A DNA stretch of 64,000 bases from JANYJZ01 sp964523395 (GTDB lineage Bacteria > Bacteroidota > Ignavibacteria > UBA10030 > SZUA-254): assembly GCA_964523395.1 (NCBI GenBank), contig CAZFXS010000010.1:78186-142185 (forward strand), read 5' to 3'. Below, in pieces: positions 47,001-57,500 of this stretch (position 1 is the first letter of the stretch; each line of letters starts with the position of its first letter). The position numbers were made by a program, and so were the translations under genes. The notes beneath the pieces were generated by a model. That model was not told where the DNA came from, did no database searches, and was given only the letters and a program-made list of their open reading frames with translations.

Positions 47001-49593
47001 TGCCGGTCCGTCATCCACGGATGCTGCTTTCTCCGGTAAAATATATCTCGACGGCGATGGTAACGCATCATTCGGCGGCGGCGATGTCGGTCTGAGTGGT
47101 GTTCAGGTGTATCTGACCTATTTCGGTGCGCCGAAAGAAACAACAGTAACGGATATCAACGGTGATTACTCATTCACAACTCCGAATGCTATGTATCTCC
47201 CCGGTGTGTATGATATCAACACCAACTATACCAGCGGTGCGATCAGCCAAAACTCGTCAGCGGTGAATTATGCCGGAACGGGCATTGCGGCAACCGGCAA
47301 GAACCAGGGTTATTACGACGGCAGCATCAGCGGTAAGAAATATGATGACGTCAATGATAACGGCAATAACGATTCAGAACCCGGATTAGCGGGTTGGACA
47401 ATCGAATTGCACGCTGACTCAGCGAACGGTGCATTGCTTCAGTCGACTGTAACTGACGGAAGCGGTAACTATTCATTCCAGGTTGTTCCCGGTACATATG
47501 GTCTGAAAGAAGTAGCGCAGGCGGTTGCGCGTCAGACTGAACCAGCTGGAGGTGAAGGTTATGACGGTATCGTCGTTTCCGGCATCTCAGGCAGCGGCGG
47601 AGCTAACCCCAGCGGTTACGAATTCGGTAACTGGTACTATGGCGCGCTCAGAGTCAATCTCACCACCGATATCGATGGTGACGGCGTGGTTGATGCCGGC
47701 GACGTTACGGCATTGCCTGCAGGCGCAAGCTCTGACTTCGTGTTCTCAAAGAACGGTAGTCCGCTCGATACCGTTACCTTAGGAAACACTTCGTCATCAT
47801 TCACGTTCACATCCCTTGATACGGGAAGCTATACCATTACTGAGCTGACCTTCCCCGGCGGCTGGTTACGCACCAAGGGCGGTACATACCCGATGGTGAT
47901 CACCACCAGTAATGATAAAGATACCGCGCGGTACATGGACTTCAAGTTCTTGACCGTGTCAGGTAAGAAATACCACGACCTTAACGGTAACGGCGCCAAT
48001 GATTCCGAACCGAATCTTGCCGGCTGGACAATCAATGTCAGCGGTAACGGTCTCGGCTCGATGTCAGCGGTCACCGACGCTAACGGCGATTGGTCAGTTG
48101 ACTCCGTGACAACCGGCGTACACAATATCACTGAAGTTCTCCAGGCAGGTTGGACAAAGACCCAGCCGACCGGACCGAACTACAGCTTCACGGCAATCAG
48201 CGGTAACCTGCCGAACCCCGGCGCCAGCGGCAACAACTTCGGTAACTTCCAGAACGTCTGCATCAGCGGTGTGAAGTATCGTGACCGCAACGGTGACGGC
48301 GACCAGGATGCCGGAGAAGAAGTGCTTTCAGGCTGGACAATTAACCTTAACCCGGGCGGAAGCTCAGCGGTTACGGATGTCAACGGTGAATATAGCTTCT
48401 GCAACCTCGGCCCCGGTACCTATACCCTGACCGAAACTGCACAGCCCGGATGGATTCTGACCGAACCTTCAGGCGGTAGCTATGTCATTGCAGTAACCAG
48501 CGGTACCAACTCAACCGGTAACGACTTCGGTAACTTCAAGGGCACCGATTCAACTGCCTACCGTACATTCACGGCAGATCAGTTGGACAACGACTCTGAA
48601 AAGAAACCGGTGAAGAAGCCGAAAGCTGGCAAACCGATTCTCTCCGGACCGAACACCGGTAACCTCCTTGCCGATATTATCGGCCAGGGCGGAGTACTCA
48701 AAGTCGGTCTCTCCGGCCAGTTGAATGCCGGCGGTAAAGAAAAAGGCTACCTCAATCCTGCGAAGCAGGGCGATGTGTTCAAAACCTTCAACGTGAAGAG
48801 TGTCGGTCATACCGGCGTCGCACGCGGATTTGACACAGATGCAAAAGGTAAGCTCATGTTAAAGAGATTCAAATCAATTCCGTATACAAAGAAGAACAGC
48901 ACGCTTATTGCAAACCTCCTTGCGTTGCAGATCAACCTCGTTGCGTCTGGCTTGAAGACACCGGCCGGCCTCGGCGGATTGCTCTATAACGATCCGGGTC
49001 ATGCGTTGCATGGTATGTCAATCGATCAGATTGCCGACTACGCAGATACCGTAATGACCAACTGGGAAGGTGTACCGTACAGCGTGTACGTAATGCTTGA
49101 CAGCGTTGCGGCAAAGATCAACGCCGCGTTCGCGACAGGCTCCGTAAGCGATACAACAGCAACCGGCGGATGGACTTCACTGAAACTGCAGTGGGTCGCG
49201 GTCACCACGGTTATTGATGTGCCGTTCCTGAAGGCTTCGGGCAATCCGGCCAAGAACAGAATCACCGGCGACGTCATCAACAACGTCCCGACGAGCTATG
49301 CTCTTGAGCAGAACTTCCCGAATCCGTTCAACCCGACAACAACCATTCGCTTCGATTTGCCTGAGCAGGCGAAGGTTACCTTGAAGATCTACAATATGCT
49401 GGGTCAAGAGGTTGCCACGGTGCTCGACAATGAAGAGTTCGGTGCTGAAGAAGTAGAGTTTGAATTTGATGCAAGCTCACTCTCCAGCGGTGTCTATCTC
49501 TACCGCTTAGTGGCTGATGCAGTCAATGACGACGGTGTCGTCACTGGTTCTCAGACCTTTACGCAGGTAAAGAAGATGGTGTTGGTGAAGTAA
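44005..49593 (+). CDS. Giant secreted beta-helix / SdrD B-like repeat protein with T9SS sorting domain (1862 aa)
   Basis: A signal peptide (HLKLVVALVVFVALLTNVMF) leads into a right-handed beta-helix of about residues 150-660 (VTYVTVNGTAV, ITIDNCELYNGHFGVQSRGN, VTNNIIAINRPGSGHAV). A CARDB-like domain (about 670-770), a jelly-roll region (about 780-1005) and four to five SdrD B/prealbumin-like repeats follow (FSGKIYLDGDG at 1010, ISGKKYDDVNDNGN at 1108, VSGKKYHDLNGNGAND at 1318, ISGVKYRDRNGDGDQ at 1419). A short domain with ANLLALQINLVASGLKT sits near 1635 and also occurs in the last gene of the window. The end is a T9SS domain (EQNFPNPFNPTTTIRF). It is a surface or released adhesin-like protein; AGGAGG precedes the ATG. 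Confidence 0.9.
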   Translation: MKHLKLVVALVVFVALLTNVMFAAGPQNTKGRLALPQGVKEQPEKIAKKSSAAVEAPLFEASQISKSGKEVDRPVVLSKSGTIPPGFDVSGLSGTYHIGAAQPGGFKTINDMAFLMNIGALTGPVTFLLDDASYTEAGVAIGATSGSSATNTITIRPNTGNTACVITLTDNTTNDGGFVLSGVTYVTVNGTAVGEAAGSRNMTIQLSATPGASDGGDAPVRIVNSQNVSIANCKIPGNSSSNSVSNTTNYTTNGNASVKLQATSGFYNSHITIDNCELYNGHFGVQSRGNWVRNDTFYGVQDDNISVTNNYIHDLLRSGIELWQVSIANISGNVIKRIVIPSTSGVPSEIGYVLPADGSADPVVPNPGSRSNLPHITRPGGIIAWGDEITVSKNLIDSVYNMRVSGGTGSAQTYGIRVVGFGSMDPGATYGGGLSLGGVPTLSVVKNNIITRVHADNAVQANGQLWGAIGIGMDHGRFDTVVYNTIYHSGTNGTGSSAGMVINGVTETSGNSGLPDWFGDGSTAVSAFSYRVRVTNNIIAINRPGSGHAVLGIQSSGGVMDYRGGNNNVLFMGSSGNTMVRANKAVFPSLYDFQQYQIAGGFPTDGSSQADNPVLNSESDVNFSGLSTADETGAAFGSVTDDYAGTARVNPPDIGALEGTGTGLPHDVKPVSLVAPGAAGVPAGLPFSGFQAIFLNLGGFAETSFPVNIKITDPDATVHNFPGTATLAAGAAGTVSISGTWTPATAGTATVQITTALGTDDYTFNDTVNTTLPVAAQATVPYTSGFESAPEKAGWFSETSWGFGTTGGKLTGPRTGTQYYVTNPGTAGNGTVDATAQNLYSPFFDMTTAPSGTTLSFYLSLNTERSWDRMTVLYSIDTGATYSILGSLNDANGINWYSTAVYQNAAGTNAAPDCWDNATALAKNFPTPGTGATPPPGFTANGDCENDAPGADPAGYVLVALDLTGHPVMGKSFVRFKFSYFTDAGTHGDGMAIDDLVLGAGPSSTDAAFSGKIYLDGDGNASFGGGDVGLSGVQVYLTYFGAPKETTVTDINGDYSFTTPNAMYLPGVYDINTNYTSGAISQNSSAVNYAGTGIAATGKNQGYYDGSISGKKYDDVNDNGNNDSEPGLAGWTIELHADSANGALLQSTVTDGSGNYSFQVVPGTYGLKEVAQAVARQTEPAGGEGYDGIVVSGISGSGGANPSGYEFGNWYYGALRVNLTTDIDGDGVVDAGDVTALPAGASSDFVFSKNGSPLDTVTLGNTSSSFTFTSLDTGSYTITELTFPGGWLRTKGGTYPMVITTSNDKDTARYMDFKFLTVSGKKYHDLNGNGANDSEPNLAGWTINVSGNGLGSMSAVTDANGDWSVDSVTTGVHNITEVLQAGWTKTQPTGPNYSFTAISGNLPNPGASGNNFGNFQNVCISGVKYRDRNGDGDQDAGEEVLSGWTINLNPGGSSAVTDVNGEYSFCNLGPGTYTLTETAQPGWILTEPSGGSYVIAVTSGTNSTGNDFGNFKGTDSTAYRTFTADQLDNDSEKKPVKKPKAGKPILSGPNTGNLLADIIGQGGVLKVGLSGQLNAGGKEKGYLNPAKQGDVFKTFNVKSVGHTGVARGFDTDAKGKLMLKRFKSIPYTKKNSTLIANLLALQINLVASGLKTPAGLGGLLYNDPGHALHGMSIDQIADYADTVMTNWEGVPYSVYVMLDSVAAKINAAFATGSVSDTTATGGWTSLKLQWVAVTTVIDVPFLKASGNPAKNRITGDVINNVPTSYALEQNFPNPFNPTTTIRFDLPEQAKVTLKIYNMLGQEVATVLDNEEFGAEEVEFEFDASSLSSGVYLYRLVADAVNDDGVVTGSQTFTQVKKMVLVK

Positions 49594-49607
49594 CATGCTG
49601 TTTTCCT

Positions 49608-49667
49608 CCGCGTCCTTTGCCGGACGCGGGGGAACTCCCGCCCGCCCCTCCCTGAAAAAGGGAGGGG
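49608..49667 (+). terminator. Double hairpin terminator region
   Basis: CCGCGTCC/GGACGCGG (49608-49629) and CCCCTCCCT/AGGGAGGGG (49645-49667) follow the stop of the 1862-aa protein. The second is followed by A/T-rich DNA. Confidence 0.6.
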
Positions 49668-49810
49668 TAAAGGGCAAAAAAATCAAAAAATCTGTTGTAA
49701 TTGTATTTTTCAGTTTGTATATTTGGGAGTGCGTGTGGGGGAAGTACAAATGGCACGAAGAACTTAATTAACAATGTATGTTTCACTCTTAATAGAGGAA
49801 GGCAGGTAGA

Positions 49811-50674
49811 ATGAACTTGCGACGTTTACAACTCACAGTATTGCTTGTAGCACTCTTTGTGTTCGCGATTCCGGCAATATCACAGCCGGGCGAGAATTTG
49901 ATTTTCATATCAGTCACACAGGTTGCTAATTCATCAACCGATAACGTCTGCGGCGTGAAAACCGGCGGAACATATTGCACCGATGTTTCAATTGGTGAAG
50001 CAGGTTTGCCGCCGATACCGCCAACGGGTGTGTTTGATGTCCGCTTTGTCGATCATCGGCCGGATCCTTGCCTTGACCAGGGGCAGAAAGTTCATCTCCA
50101 GGAATATGAAGCAAAAGAAGATACATTCCAGCTCAAATTTCAGAAGGGCGATGGAGCATATAATTTTGTCATCAGCTGGACCGGAAGCATGATTGCCACG
50201 CAGTGGAGCGCGCTTCGTATTGAAGACGCGTTGGGCCTGAGCCTTATTAATGTCGATATGTTAACAGACCCCGATCATCAGATCACTGTTACTCAAACAT
50301 TTATCGGAGCTGTAAACATTATCGGAACTCCTATCGTTAGTCCTCCGAGTGGTGTTACACCTGTGAATAGCTTAATTCCTGATGCATTCGCTTTAAACCA
50401 GAACTATCCTAACCCCTTCAACCCCTCAACCACAATCAAGTTCGCGGTTGAAAAAGCATCATCGGTTGATGTTGCGGTGTTTGATATTCTTGGAAAAAGA
50501 ATTGCCACCCTGGCATCGGAAGAATTGAACCCCGGCTTCTACACCACAACGTGGAACGGCATGGATGACAACGGTGTCGCGGTCTCGAGCGGCGTGTACT
50601 ATGTCCGCATGACAGCCACGGACGGAAAGAATATTAACTTCTCCGACGTCAATAAGCTTGTGTTGATGAAGTAA
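49811..50674 (+). CDS. Secreted protein with ELPP module and T9SS sorting domain (287 aa)
   Basis: A signal peptide (LTVLLVALFVFAIPAISQ) is followed by an uncharacterised module of about 120 residues. It starts NVCGVKTGGTYCTD and has the signature EAGLPPIPPTGVFDVRF near residue 63, then DTFQLKFQKGDGAYNFVISW. The protein ends with a T9SS sorting domain (LNQNYPNPFNPSTTIKF ... NKLVLMK). The same module occurs in three neighbouring proteins. This is the simplest protein with it, so it may be the best subject for structure work. Function unknown, location outside the cell. Confidence 0.88.
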   Translation: MNLRRLQLTVLLVALFVFAIPAISQPGENLIFISVTQVANSSTDNVCGVKTGGTYCTDVSIGEAGLPPIPPTGVFDVRFVDHRPDPCLDQGQKVHLQEYEAKEDTFQLKFQKGDGAYNFVISWTGSMIATQWSALRIEDALGLSLINVDMLTDPDHQITVTQTFIGAVNIIGTPIVSPPSGVTPVNSLIPDAFALNQNYPNPFNPSTTIKFAVEKASSVDVAVFDILGKRIATLASEELNPGFYTTTWNGMDDNGVAVSSGVYYVRMTATDGKNINFSDVNKLVLMK

Positions 50675-50712
50675 TACCGCCCGGGAATATCGTTTCGGCG
50701 GAAGGTTGTAGT

Positions 50713-50746
50713 ATGCGGAAGTTCTTAACCATCAGGGCTTCCGCAT
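50713..50746 (+). terminator. Terminator after the 287-aa protein
   Basis: ATGCGGAAG and CTTCCGCAT form a nine-pair stem followed by TTTTG. Confidence 0.75.
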
Positions 50747-50865
50747 TTTGTTACTAGAGTGGAGTCACCTGTGGAGAACGTTGTACCCCCTGCTTTTCGT
50801 AATACCGATTTCTTGCGATCGTGAACTGCTGCGCAACAGTTTCGACATTTTTATAAAGAGAGGTC

Positions 50866-53800
50866 ATGAAAACATTATTATTCAAACTCGCTCCGGCCAT
50901 CGCGGTCTGTCTCCTGCTGATAGTTGTTTCCCAGGATGCTGCAAGCCAGTTCCGCATTCCACTCTATGTAAGGGATAACGGCAACGGCAACGCTAATCCT
51001 GTCAAGCGCGACACACTGATCTTCGGCGTGCATCCGTCTGCGACGTACTGTATTGACGGCGCGATTTATTTTACTCCCTGCGACAGCATCAAGGAAGCCG
51101 AACTTCCGCCGCCGCCGCCCACCGGCGTGTTTGACTCCCGCTTTATCGACCTCGATACACGGGGAGATTTCCCCTGCGTCAACGGTTTACGGTATAATAT
51201 CAGAAAGTATTCCGGCGCGGGACAGATCGACACGTTCCAGATCCAGTTCCAGCCCGGCGCGGGCGGGTATCCGTTTGTGTTCCGCTGGCCGACAGGGTTG
51301 GGACAGTATTGCGACAGCATGCGCCTCAAAGACGCCATCACCGGCACCATCCTGAACGCGAATATGCTCACGGTTGATTCTCTGCGCGTGACCAACACGA
51401 CGATCAAACAGTTGAAACTGTATGTCTACGGCGCAAAGGCGCAGACCGCCGCGCCCCCGGTTCCGACATTATCCCTGCCATTAAATAATGCCACAGCCAT
51501 TGATACGCCGATAACGTTCTCCTGGCAGGCCTCGGCCGGAGCGACATCCTATATTTTTCAGATTTCCACCAGCCCGACATTTGCAACTATTCTCCGGCGC
51601 GATACGTTAGCAGGTACATCACTCCTTGTTCGTCCGCTCTCATACAACACTACCTATTACTGGCGTGTCAGCGCTAACACCGCGCAATTAAGGGGATGTT
51701 TTTCCTCGCCGTCTCAATTTACAACGATAATAACGTGTCAAAATCCATCTGAAATTTCACCGGCTAGTGGTGCAACAAATGTATCGACATCCCCAACCCT
51801 TACATGGAGTGCAGCACAGTTTGCAGTTACGTATGATGTTCAGATAGCAAGCAACAGTACTTTTACACAGAATGTAACCAATCTGACAGGTATCAGCGGG
51901 ACTTCCACAACTGCAGGACCTTTTCCAAATTGTGTTACAAGATGGTGGCGTGTGCGCACAGTGTGCGCCAGCGGACCAAGTGGCTACTCAGCCGGACGGA
52001 GTTTTACGGTCGTAAATGCTGTTCCGGGTATTCCCGTCCTTACATCTCCTGCGGATAGCGCGAATAATGTTTCAACATCACCATCGTTTACCTGGTCGTT
52101 TGTCGATAGTTGTTCACGGGGATATCGCTTCGAGTTAAGGCACTTACCGGATAGTGCTGTCGTTGTTGATGACAGTGTTACGACAAATTCCCGGTCGCTT
52201 TCTGGCCTTCAGGAAGACACCGATTATATTTGGCGGGTAAGGACCGGCGGTGCCGCTGGCGCAAGCGAATACACTGCCTGGAGAAAATTCCATACGATTC
52301 TTAATCCGCCTGCACCCCCGTCCTTAGTATCCCCGGCCAACGCGGATACCACTGTGCCGATTAGCGCAATTTTACGGTGGACCACTTCGGTGAGAGCCGA
52401 TTCGTATCAGGTCCAGGTGGCAACAGACAACGGCTTCGCATCCATCGTGTACAATGGCGCGTATGGCACAGATACTTCACGCAATGTCGGGCCGCTCGCA
52501 AGCTGTACACAATATTACTGGCGCGTCCGCGCGAAGAATGCCGGCGGCGTCGGGAATTTTTCTTTAATCAGGAATTTCAAAATCGCATCCGCGCTTCCGC
52601 TTGCACCTACTCTTACTTTTCCGGCGAACGGACAGGATAGTTTGGATGAATCCTTCACACTTACATGGGCTCCCGGAGATGTGTGTACGAATTTTTACAG
52701 ACTTGTAGTTGGATTTGATCCCCCGGATTTCACTAACACGATTGTGGATGTCATCGTTTCCTCGACAAGCAGGGCGATAGGACCACTTGGTTCTAATATC
52801 ACATATTTTTGGCAGGTAACGCCAATAGGCAATGCCGGTACTGGAACGCCATCTAATATCTTCAGTTTTACCACTACGCCTTTTACGTCACCGACCCGAC
52901 CGAATCTCATATCGCCAGCGAATGGTCAGCCTGATGTACCGCTGCCCGTAACCCTCTGCTGGGATTCCGCTGCGCGCGCTTCTACGTATAGGCTACAGGT
53001 CGCTACCGATTCCGCATTCACAACACTGGTCTACAATGATTCCACGTTGACGGTTCGGTGTAAGCAGTTGGCGTTCCTGCTGAACAACAGAACCTATTTC
53101 TGGAGGGTGAACGCGAAAAACACCGCAGGGACGAGTCCATATTCATCAATTTTCAAGTTTACGACTCTTTCTGTGCCTGCGGCACCGTCACTTGTTGAAC
53201 CTGCAAACGGCGCCACAAATATTAATGCTCTGCCCCAATTTCTCTGGAGTATTCCGCAAAACGCTGAATCGTACAGATTCCAGCTTGCGAACGATTCATT
53301 ATTTACGTCAATTGTTAAAGATGATTCATCCATCTTCGTTACGAGCACACAGGCAGGACCGCTCGGCAGTCACAAGAAATATTACTGGCGTGTGAGAGCG
53401 AAGAATTCTGCAGGTAGTGGCCCCTATTCGCAGGTGTTTTCATTTACAACAAGCTACGTCGGAGTATCGAACTGGCGCATGTGGCTGAACGTCCGAGAAA
53501 ACGGCAACGCGCAGGAAACGATTTACTTCGGGCTCGATCCGAACGCGACCGCCGGTATTGATCCAGGACTCAATGAATTCGAACTGCCGCCGCCCGATTT
53601 CCTCGGGACGTTCGATGTCCGGTTTGTCAGCCCGCCCTTGCGTCCGAATTCCCTCGGCGAAGGACTGCGCTTGAACATTCTTGAGTTCAGAAATTATACG
53701 CAGATTGATACCTACAAAGTAAAATTCCAGCCCGGGTTCGGCGGATATCCGATTTCATTCTCGTGGCTGAAATCTGTTGCGCAGGAAGTTTGCGATAGTA

Positions 53801-54270
53801 TGGTAATCGTCGATGAATTCGGCGGTTCGACAGTCCGTAGACGGATGGACGTTGATTCAACGCTGACCATCTCGAACTCCGGTATTGTTTCCGTTCTTAT
53901 TATTAAGTACGGCGCTCATCCGGTGCTTGATGTGCCGTTGCCGGAGCGCGGGATTCCGAAAGGTTTTGTCCTGTCGCAGAATTATCCCAACCCGTTCAAT
54001 CCATCGACACGGATCAGGTTTTCTACTGAAGAGACAGCTGAAATTCAGCTCTATGTATATGATATGCTCGGCAGGCTCGTCTCGCGGCTGGCAGACCGGA
54101 CCTATTATCCGGGTGAATATTCCGTGGTATGGAACGGTACCAATGATCAGGGCATGTCGATGCCGAGCGGAATGTATTACGCGCGGATGACATTCATGCC
54201 TTTAACCCGCGACGCGGGGAATGACCCGGTGCGTCATTCGCTGACCCGGAAAATGCTGATGATTAAATAA
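50866..54270 (+). CDS. Secreted fibronectin type III repeat protein with two ELPP modules and T9SS domain (1134 aa)
   Basis: The signal peptide (FKLAPAIAVCLLLIVVSQDA) is followed by an ELPP module (KEAELPPPPPTGVFDSRF, near residue 77). Seven fibronectin type III-like repeats follow, starting near residues 197, 295, 388, 483, 578, 676 and 771, each with P-x-L-x-x-PANG at the start and T-Y-Y/F-W-R-V-x-A at the end. Then come a second ELPP module (NEFELPPPDFLGTFDVRF, near 902) and a T9SS domain (SQNYPNPFNPSTRIRF, ending SLTRKMLMIK). Such repeat chains act as spacers or adhesins on the cell surface. The two ELPP modules frame the repeats symmetrically. Confidence 0.9.
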   Translation: MKTLLFKLAPAIAVCLLLIVVSQDAASQFRIPLYVRDNGNGNANPVKRDTLIFGVHPSATYCIDGAIYFTPCDSIKEAELPPPPPTGVFDSRFIDLDTRGDFPCVNGLRYNIRKYSGAGQIDTFQIQFQPGAGGYPFVFRWPTGLGQYCDSMRLKDAITGTILNANMLTVDSLRVTNTTIKQLKLYVYGAKAQTAAPPVPTLSLPLNNATAIDTPITFSWQASAGATSYIFQISTSPTFATILRRDTLAGTSLLVRPLSYNTTYYWRVSANTAQLRGCFSSPSQFTTIITCQNPSEISPASGATNVSTSPTLTWSAAQFAVTYDVQIASNSTFTQNVTNLTGISGTSTTAGPFPNCVTRWWRVRTVCASGPSGYSAGRSFTVVNAVPGIPVLTSPADSANNVSTSPSFTWSFVDSCSRGYRFELRHLPDSAVVVDDSVTTNSRSLSGLQEDTDYIWRVRTGGAAGASEYTAWRKFHTILNPPAPPSLVSPANADTTVPISAILRWTTSVRADSYQVQVATDNGFASIVYNGAYGTDTSRNVGPLASCTQYYWRVRAKNAGGVGNFSLIRNFKIASALPLAPTLTFPANGQDSLDESFTLTWAPGDVCTNFYRLVVGFDPPDFTNTIVDVIVSSTSRAIGPLGSNITYFWQVTPIGNAGTGTPSNIFSFTTTPFTSPTRPNLISPANGQPDVPLPVTLCWDSAARASTYRLQVATDSAFTTLVYNDSTLTVRCKQLAFLLNNRTYFWRVNAKNTAGTSPYSSIFKFTTLSVPAAPSLVEPANGATNINALPQFLWSIPQNAESYRFQLANDSLFTSIVKDDSSIFVTSTQAGPLGSHKKYYWRVRAKNSAGSGPYSQVFSFTTSYVGVSNWRMWLNVRENGNAQETIYFGLDPNATAGIDPGLNEFELPPPDFLGTFDVRFVSPPLRPNSLGEGLRLNILEFRNYTQIDTYKVKFQPGFGGYPISFSWLKSVAQEVCDSMVIVDEFGGSTVRRRMDVDSTLTISNSGIVSVLIIKYGAHPVLDVPLPERGIPKGFVLSQNYPNPFNPSTRIRFSTEETAEIQLYVYDMLGRLVSRLADRTYYPGEYSVVWNGTNDQGMSMPSGMYYARMTFMPLTRDAGNDPVRHSLTRKMLMIK

Positions 54271-54528
54271 ACGATTCGGTGCGTATCTGAGGAACAAGGT
54301 GTAGTACAGATTCAGAGGCTGGGCTGTCCCGAAGGGACGGTTCCGGCCTTTCTGTTTTCAGTCCGGAACCATCCGGAATTTCTTCTGAAATGTATTTCTC
54401 CGGTGTACGTTCGTCGCCTGCCTTAAGAGAGATCGCGTCTCCTCCGCGCAAAATTTCCGGAACGGGAAGTGGTGAGCCTCCGGTGTACTGTCATACGGGA
54501 TGTCGCGCAGATGTCCGGATGATTCTTA

Positions 54529-57500
54529 ATGGATATTAACATACAAAGGGACAACGAGTTGCGTTATCGTAGTATACTGTACGCGTTAGTAGTGATGTTC
54601 GGATGTTCACAGGGGATAGTTGCCGCGGAAAAGAAAGTGCCCGCGACAGCAACTCCATCGGAAAATCTCGGCCTGCCGAGGTCTTCAGTTCTCAATGTGA
54701 ACAATATGTCCATGTGGGCAAACAGCAATGGAATGATGGAGCGGCGCACGATTGAAGGCGCGCCGGGTGTGACATTTCCCGCCGGTGCGGCGAACGTCGT
54801 GTATACCGGCGGATTACTCTGGGGCGGCATTGTTCTCGACGGCGGCTCGCCTCTGCTCAGGGTCGGCGGGCAAACCTTTGTCTCCGGTACTGTACCGGGA
54901 AGGATTCTCAGGCCCGGCATTGCCGAGAATCAGTCAAATGCCGATGTGCGCATCTTCCGTGTCCGCAAAGACTGGGCGACTGCGGATTTGCGGCGCGATG
55001 CCTCGGAAATTTTTCAGGTTCCTTCCTCGCTTGTCTCTCCGGGTCAGATCTCTACTGTTCGCGAGCAATATAAAAAAGATTGGCTGGAATGGCCCTGGCA
55101 AAAGGGCGCTCCGTATTATGAGCGGAACGGTCTTCCGGGGTATCAGCCAGCCGCGGATGCCGCCGCGGATTCGGTTACTGATGAGCCCGGACTCGGTGAC
55201 GCGGACCAGGTGTTGTGGTTCGTCGTGAATGATTTGAATGCCGGCGTTACGCAGGAACTGTACGGATCCCCGCCTATCGGTATTGAAGAACAGGTTACCT
55301 GCTGGGCCTACAAGCGCACTGATCTCAGCAATGCGGTCTTTCAAAGATTCCGTTTGATTTACAAGGGGACTGCGACCACTTCACCCGCGTCAAAGATCGA
55401 TCAGATGTACATTACCAAGTGGGCTGATCCGGATATTGGTACATACAACGATGATTTTGCCGGATCAGATTCCGTTTTAAGCATGGGGTTCGTCTACAAC
55501 GCGAATCCTGAAGATGCTGAATTCCAGAAACTTGGCAAGACCCCGCCCGCTATCGGGTACGATTTTCTGCAGGGACCCCGTGTTTTCTCTCCCGGGGCAA
55601 ACGCCCACTGGAATCTTGGAAGGATTCCAGACTATAAAAATCTTCCGATGGCCTCTTTCATCTATTTTACGGAACAGTCACGGATAGCGGATTATGCTCT
55701 CGGAACCTACACCGGCACGCGCCAGTGGTACAATATGATGCGCGGACTTCAGCCCCAGCCGTTGAACTCCCCGGCATGTCATCTCGACCCGAATCTGAAT
55801 GAATGCACAAATTATGAGCTGTCGGGTGACCCGGTTTCATTCCGCGGGTTTGTCGACGGCAGACAGGATGAGATGGGAGACCGCCGTATCGCGTTTTCCT
55901 CTGGCCCGTTTACCATGGCTCTCGGCGATACCCAGGAAGTAGTGCTCGCGCTCATCGGAGGCATTGGTTCCGATAACCGTGATGCGGTGAGGCAGATGAA
56001 AGCCAATGACGCTTTTGCCCAGGATATATTCAATGTCGATTTTGGATTTCCTGCCAAGGTCCCCGCTCCCGATATACGGGTTTCCGAACTCGACCAAAAA
56101 ATCATCTTCGACTGGGAATCCAATCCGGAGCAAACCGATAAGATTGAAAGCTACGAATCCAAGGGGTTTAAATTTGAGACCTATACACTCTACCAGCTCC
56201 CTTTGCGCGATGCACCTCAGGAAGACTGGATTTCCCTTCCTCCGTTTGATATCACCAAACCGCGTTTTGTCAATATCACTATAGATAGAGTCCGTAACAA
56301 GCCGCTGGTCAACGGTCAGAAATATTATTTTATGGTCAGGTCAACGATGTATAATCCTGACCCGACGTATGTGAACGGAAGGATCTACTCCGATCCGATT
56401 GTGTATGAGGTGAATCCTCACAGCCCGAATCCCGGGACAGTCTATCCGTATGAAATTGACGAGGAGTTGCCGGCTGGTGTAAATATTGTAGGGAACAATC
56501 AGGCGACCGTTAATCTGAGTTATTATAATCCTGTGAAACCGGACGGACATATATACAAAATACTCTTTCACAGAAGCCCGAATCCGATCATTGACCTCGA
56601 TGAGAAACCGACGTGGGATCTTATTGATTCGACAACCGCGGATACATTATTACAACGGGTGAGGATTGATACAGTTCCGTTGCGGGTGGTCAGCAAGGGA
56701 TTTAATATTGAGGTTCGTTCGCCGCTGTACGGCATGAGCGGAGTTGTTGAAATTCAGCCGGAATATAATCCGCCGAAGCGGGAACGGGTATTTAATAGGC
56801 CGAACTCCGGTGAAAACTATATCGTCTTCGCCGGGGGAACATCAACGATCGATACGTTGACCGGCGGTAATACGAACGACTCCGATGTCGAACTGCGATT
56901 CCTTGGCGATTCCAGCTGGGCCCTTTTTGCCGGATCTACGGTGCAAACATCGCGTTGGGTAAGGGTTCCCTATACTGCCTGGTCGGTCGGCAAATCAGGG
57001 AGAGATTCCATTAACCGTCAATTATATACCGTGATAGTCGGACACAGCGGAGACAGCGTCTGGCGGCCTTCCGTTCTTCTTGATCAGCAATACAACGGCA
57101 GAACGCTTAAAGAATTTTACCCTGTTATCATAGTCAATGATAGTATACGAATAGATACGAGCTCTGTCGGCGGCAGGTATTATGATAACATACCGACCCA
57201 CCCGACCGAAGCGGTCCGGGTACGCGGTTTTCTTTGGGTGAACACCAGGACAAACACCTCCAGAGTGGCAGTCTGGAAAGCGTACCTTGCGGATGTGGAC
57301 AACGACGGTCTCCCCGCGAGGCCCGGAGCGATTATCCGTTTTGAACGATGGAAAGCTGTTCGTAACGCCGACGAAAAACTCATTACCACAACCCAGGTAA
57401 TTCACGATGACCTGCAGGCGGCACGGGAAGAAATTAAGAAAGTCAATGTCTTTCCGAATCCGTATTACGGACTGAACAGGGCGGAGCTCAACCGGTTCAA